A stretch of 45,480 nt of DNA. It comes from Sphingopyxis sp. LK2115. GTDB lineage: Bacteria > Pseudomonadota > Alphaproteobacteria > Sphingomonadales > Sphingomonadaceae. A program made the position numbers and the translations under genes. The stretch's first letter is position 1, and every line of letters starts with the position of its first letter. The notes below the pieces were generated by a model. It was not told the origin of the DNA. It ran no database searches and worked only from the letters and a program-made list of their open reading frames with translations. The stretch covers positions 1 to 45,480 of the forward strand of contig NZ_JABWGQ010000059.1 in the NCBI RefSeq assembly GCF_014595975.1. The letters run 5' to 3'. Below, in pieces: positions 43,347-45,480 of this stretch.

Positions 43347-44831
43347 TTACTTTGCCGGTCTCGGCGGCGGTTCCGCCGCGCGCCCTTCCTGCCGTTGCAG
43401 CTCCGCCTCGCGGCGGTCTTGTTCGACCTGCGCGAGCAATCGCGCCGCGCGCGCCGAGTCCTCGGCATATCGGACACGGTCCCGCGCAAACCCCGCCTGC
43501 TGGTCGCGCCGCTGCTGGTCGTGGCGTTCTTTCAGTTCCGCGATGTGTTCGGCTCTGTCCTGACGGAGCAATGTGCGGAGGTCGGCGCGCTCGATGGCCT
43601 GCCGCTCTCGCAGGTGTTTCCATGCGGTGTCGCGCTCAAGGCGCTTCTCCGCGCCGCGCCCCGGATTGAGGCGGTTTTGCAGGGCTTCGATATATCCCTC
43701 GATGCCGGACAATTTTCCATCGCGGATGAAGCGCTCGCGCTCGGCCTGCTGCTGGCGGCGCAGGCCGTCTATCTTTTCCCGCGCTTCAAGAACGAGCACA
43801 TGCCGGAGCTGGCGCAATTCGGCATGATGCCACTTGGCCAGTTTCTCGGCCTCGGCCTGTTCGCGCGCAGCCAAAGCCGCCGCAACGGCGGGCGCGAGTT
43901 CCGGTGCGCCGGAATCCCGCTCTTGCGCGTCCGTTATCTCGCCCTGCGCCTTCGTCGCGGGCGCGAGATCTTCGACGGGCGGGCGCTGCATCTCGAATGC
44001 GGGCGGCTCGGCATCTTTGTGCCGCTCGCGCTGCTGGGCTTTGGCGTCGCTGGCTGTGGGGAGCGTATCGCGGTCCACATTCGCCATGAAAGCCCGCGCT
44101 TCGGCGGCTTTCATTTTGAGTTCGCGGCTCAGGCTGTAAACGCTGCCCTCCGGCCCGACGAGCACGAAGTCCTTGCTGTCGCCCCGCGCCAGCACATAGC
44201 CCGCTTCTTCCACGGCGGCCTTGAACGTCATGCCGCTGTCACAGGATGATTTGAGCGCCGCAAGCTGCGCCCGCCGCTCTTGGGTGGAAAGGCCGCTGCG
44301 TTCGGCCTGCTGATGCTCCGCATGACTGACCTCCGCGCGCGGGAACTCCGGCTGCTTGGTGCGGTCACGCTTCGCGTGCTTCCCCGGCACATGCTCATGA
44401 CCGAACTCGCGTTCCAGCTTGAGGCTGGCGCGCTCATGGGCGAGATAGTTGTTGCTATCCGAGCGCATGGTCATGGTTTCGAGGTCGGTGCGCGCCCAGA
44501 CGATATGGATGTGCTGGCGGCCTTTCTTTTCGTGCAGGACGACGGCGCGGGGCTGGCCGTCCAGCCCGAGTTCCTGTTCCAGCACTTCCACAGCCCGCGC
44601 CCATTGCTGGGGCGTCATCTCATAGCGGGCGTCGGGGTCGATATTGACGTGATAAAGGCCCTTCTTGCCGCGTGTGCCTTCCGAGAGGGTTTGCCAGTCG
44701 CGGAAGGTCGCGGCCAGGTCATCGAGGCCGGAGTGCAGTTCCAGCACCTCCATGCGCTCGTTGGTGTCGGTGCGCTGAAGGTGGGCGGCAAGCTGGCGGG
44801 GTCCGGCGCGTGAGCCTCCTTTGATAATCAT
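43347..44831 (-). CDS. mobA: MobA/VirD2-family relaxase
   Basis: The 494-residue protein has a relaxase N-terminal domain (MIIKGGSRAGPRQLAAHL; YHVNIDPDARYEMTP) and the metal-binding HxH of motif III in GRQHIHIVWAR (His107, His109), which nicks oriT and covalently binds the 5' end. The C-terminal half is a long charged coiled coil rich in Arg, Glu and Gln (for example QQQAERERFIRDGKLSGIEG). The frame ends at PPPRPAK, and a protein-like frame continues in -1 phase (see 42835). Start ATG 44831 lies nine bases after the MobC stop with GAGGCGG upstream, forming a mobC-mobA operon. Confidence 0.9.
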   Translation of the reverse strand: MIIKGGSRAGPRQLAAHLQRTDTNERMEVLELHSGLDDLAATFRDWQTLSEGTRGKKGLYHVNIDPDARYEMTPQQWARAVEVLEQELGLDGQPRAVVLHEKKGRQHIHIVWARTDLETMTMRSDSNNYLAHERASLKLEREFGHEHVPGKHAKRDRTKQPEFPRAEVSHAEHQQAERSGLSTQERRAQLAALKSSCDSGMTFKAAVEEAGYVLARGDSKDFVLVGPEGSVYSLSRELKMKAAEARAFMANVDRDTLPTASDAKAQQRERHKDAEPPAFEMQRPPVEDLAPATKAQGEITDAQERDSGAPELAPAVAAALAAREQAEAEKLAKWHHAELRQLRHVLVLEAREKIDGLRRQQQAERERFIRDGKLSGIEGYIEALQNRLNPGRGAEKRLERDTAWKHLRERQAIERADLRTLLRQDRAEHIAELKERHDQQRRDQQAGFARDRVRYAEDSARAARLLAQVEQDRREAELQRQEGRAAEPPPRPAK

Positions 44832-44840
44832 GCCGCCGCC

Positions 44841-45368
44841 TCACGGTTCGGGCGGCGGGATGAACTTGGACAACCCCGCAGGCGGGATGGCCTCCGGCGC
44901 TGCCGGTGCCGGGATTGGAGCCGGTGCGGATGCCGAGGCCAGCGGCGATGCCGCCGCTGGCGCGCGATCCGGCTCCTTGCCGAGCGCGTCATAGATGAGG
45001 CTGCGGATGTGGGCGAAGTCGGCCAGCGCTTCACGCAGGTCCGGCAGGACGGTTTCCGGCTGGCCGCCTGTATGCAGATAGCGGGCAATCTGGTTCAGAT
45101 TGCTGCCGGTCTTGCCAAGGTGGCCGAGTATTTGACGCAGCGCAGCACTGTCCGCAGGGATGCGCCGCTGCGCGCGGGGACCGGCTTCGCCGATGAGCGC
45201 CGCGCGGGCGAAGGCGGCGGCGGCCATGCCCGCCCTGTCGGCGCGGGCGAGAAACGCCGACTTTTCGTCGGGCGTGACGCGGGCATAGATGGTGGCGGTG
45301 CGTTGCCGCCGTTCCGACTTGCGCCGCCCGGAAGGGCTGTGCTCTGAGCCGCTATCGCTCAAGCGCAT
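44841..45368 (-). CDS. mobC: MobC-type relaxosome accessory protein
   Basis: The 175-residue protein has a basic N-terminus, a ribbon-helix-helix-like segment (RTATIYARVTPDEKSAFLAR), and the MobC signature GKTGSNLNQIARYLHTG, then an Ala/Pro-rich tail. MobC binds oriT and helps the relaxase open the strand. It is directly upstream of mobA on the same strand and directly adjoins the predicted oriT region. A second ATG is not needed; the start at 45368 gives the usual length. Confidence 0.88.
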   Translation of the reverse strand: MRLSDSGSEHSPSGRRKSERRQRTATIYARVTPDEKSAFLARADRAGMAAAAFARAALIGEAGPRAQRRIPADSAALRQILGHLGKTGSNLNQIARYLHTGGQPETVLPDLREALADFAHIRSLIYDALGKEPDRAPAAASPLASASAPAPIPAPAAPEAIPPAGLSKFIPPPEP

Positions 45369-45480
45369 CTCCTTTCTGCCGGACGTATCCGGCTGCGGGG
45401 TCGAGGGGGCGTCCCCCTCCGTCAGGGTGCAGGTTAGCGTCCGCGCTCGTGGTGTAATTTCCGGTGTAGGCGATGGTGTA
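45369..45480. other. Probable oriT / relaxosome-binding region (partial at window edge)
   Basis: The non-coding region upstream of mobC has two hairpins, GCCGGA-CGTA-TCCGGC (45378-45393) and GAGGGGG-CGT-CCCCCTC (45403-45419), then GGTGTA at 45451, 45463 and 45475, exactly 12 bases apart. Inverted repeats plus iterons next to mobC and mobA are the hallmark of oriT; the nick site is not identified. The region continues beyond the edge. Confidence 0.5.

Larger units (their letters stand above)
31892..45480. mobile_element. Left part of an integrated mobilizable element (IME/ICE-like)
   Basis: From the 3' end of tRNA-Gly(CCC) to the window edge the genes are of accessory type: a small Cys-rich protein, ArdC-like antirestriction protein, LuxR regulator, unknown exported proteins, an A+T-richer RTX lipase unit, relaxase MobA, MobC and a probable oriT. 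Relaxase plus MobC without visible type IV secretion genes suggests an integrative mobilizable element, but a transfer module may lie beyond the edge. No integrase, transposase or attR copy is present within the window, so the right boundary is unknown. Confidence 0.7.

Overview
The window is high-GC alphaproteobacterial chromosome, most likely from a sphingomonad such as Sphingopyxis. This is inferred from the gene content (LolA, FtsK, a single bifunctional Rsh, a PutA lacking the ribbon-helix-helix domain beside an Lrp regulator, a GTP cyclohydrolase II with a long N-terminal extension) and from REP-like palindromes; no 16S gene is present.

Positions 1-15.5 kb are ordinary core genome: tRNA-Gly(GCC), a chaperedoxin-like thioredoxin overlapping a LON-domain gene, an orphan sigma-70-like gene, a ubiquinone-type hydroxylase, ftsK, lolA, xth overlapping ribA, a LytS-type kinase with a LytTR regulator preceded by an HxlR regulator, a family 2 glycosyltransferase, and rsh (ppGpp synthetase/hydrolase).

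Positions 15.7-25.4 kb are the most unusual part. Four tightly packed leftward genes encode a c554-type multiheme cytochrome (five heme-type motifs), a lipoprotein with two GlcG/HbpS-like domains, a predicted outer-membrane beta-barrel, and a 1,432-residue secreted protein with ten CXXCH motifs followed by an LVIVD-type propeller. The set looks like a porin-cytochrome type electron conduit that does not match the Mtr, Pcc or Ext gene layouts I know. gdhA lies immediately upstream on the same strand, and a CcmI-like TPR gene is divergent from gdhA.

Positions 28.1-31.8 kb hold putA and its divergent Lrp-family regulator, followed by tRNA-Gly(CCC).

From the end of that tRNA to the window edge the content changes to an integrated mobilizable element: a small Cys-rich protein, an ArdC-like antirestriction protein, a LuxR regulator, three exported or membrane proteins of unknown function, a small conserved-type ORF, a visibly A+T-richer two-gene unit (lipoprotein plus a 1,463-residue RTX lipase), a relaxase whose C-terminal part seems to continue in another frame, MobC, and a probable oriT region with three GGTGTA direct repeats at 12-bp spacing. 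No integrase and no second attachment site are in the window, so the far end of the element lies outside it.
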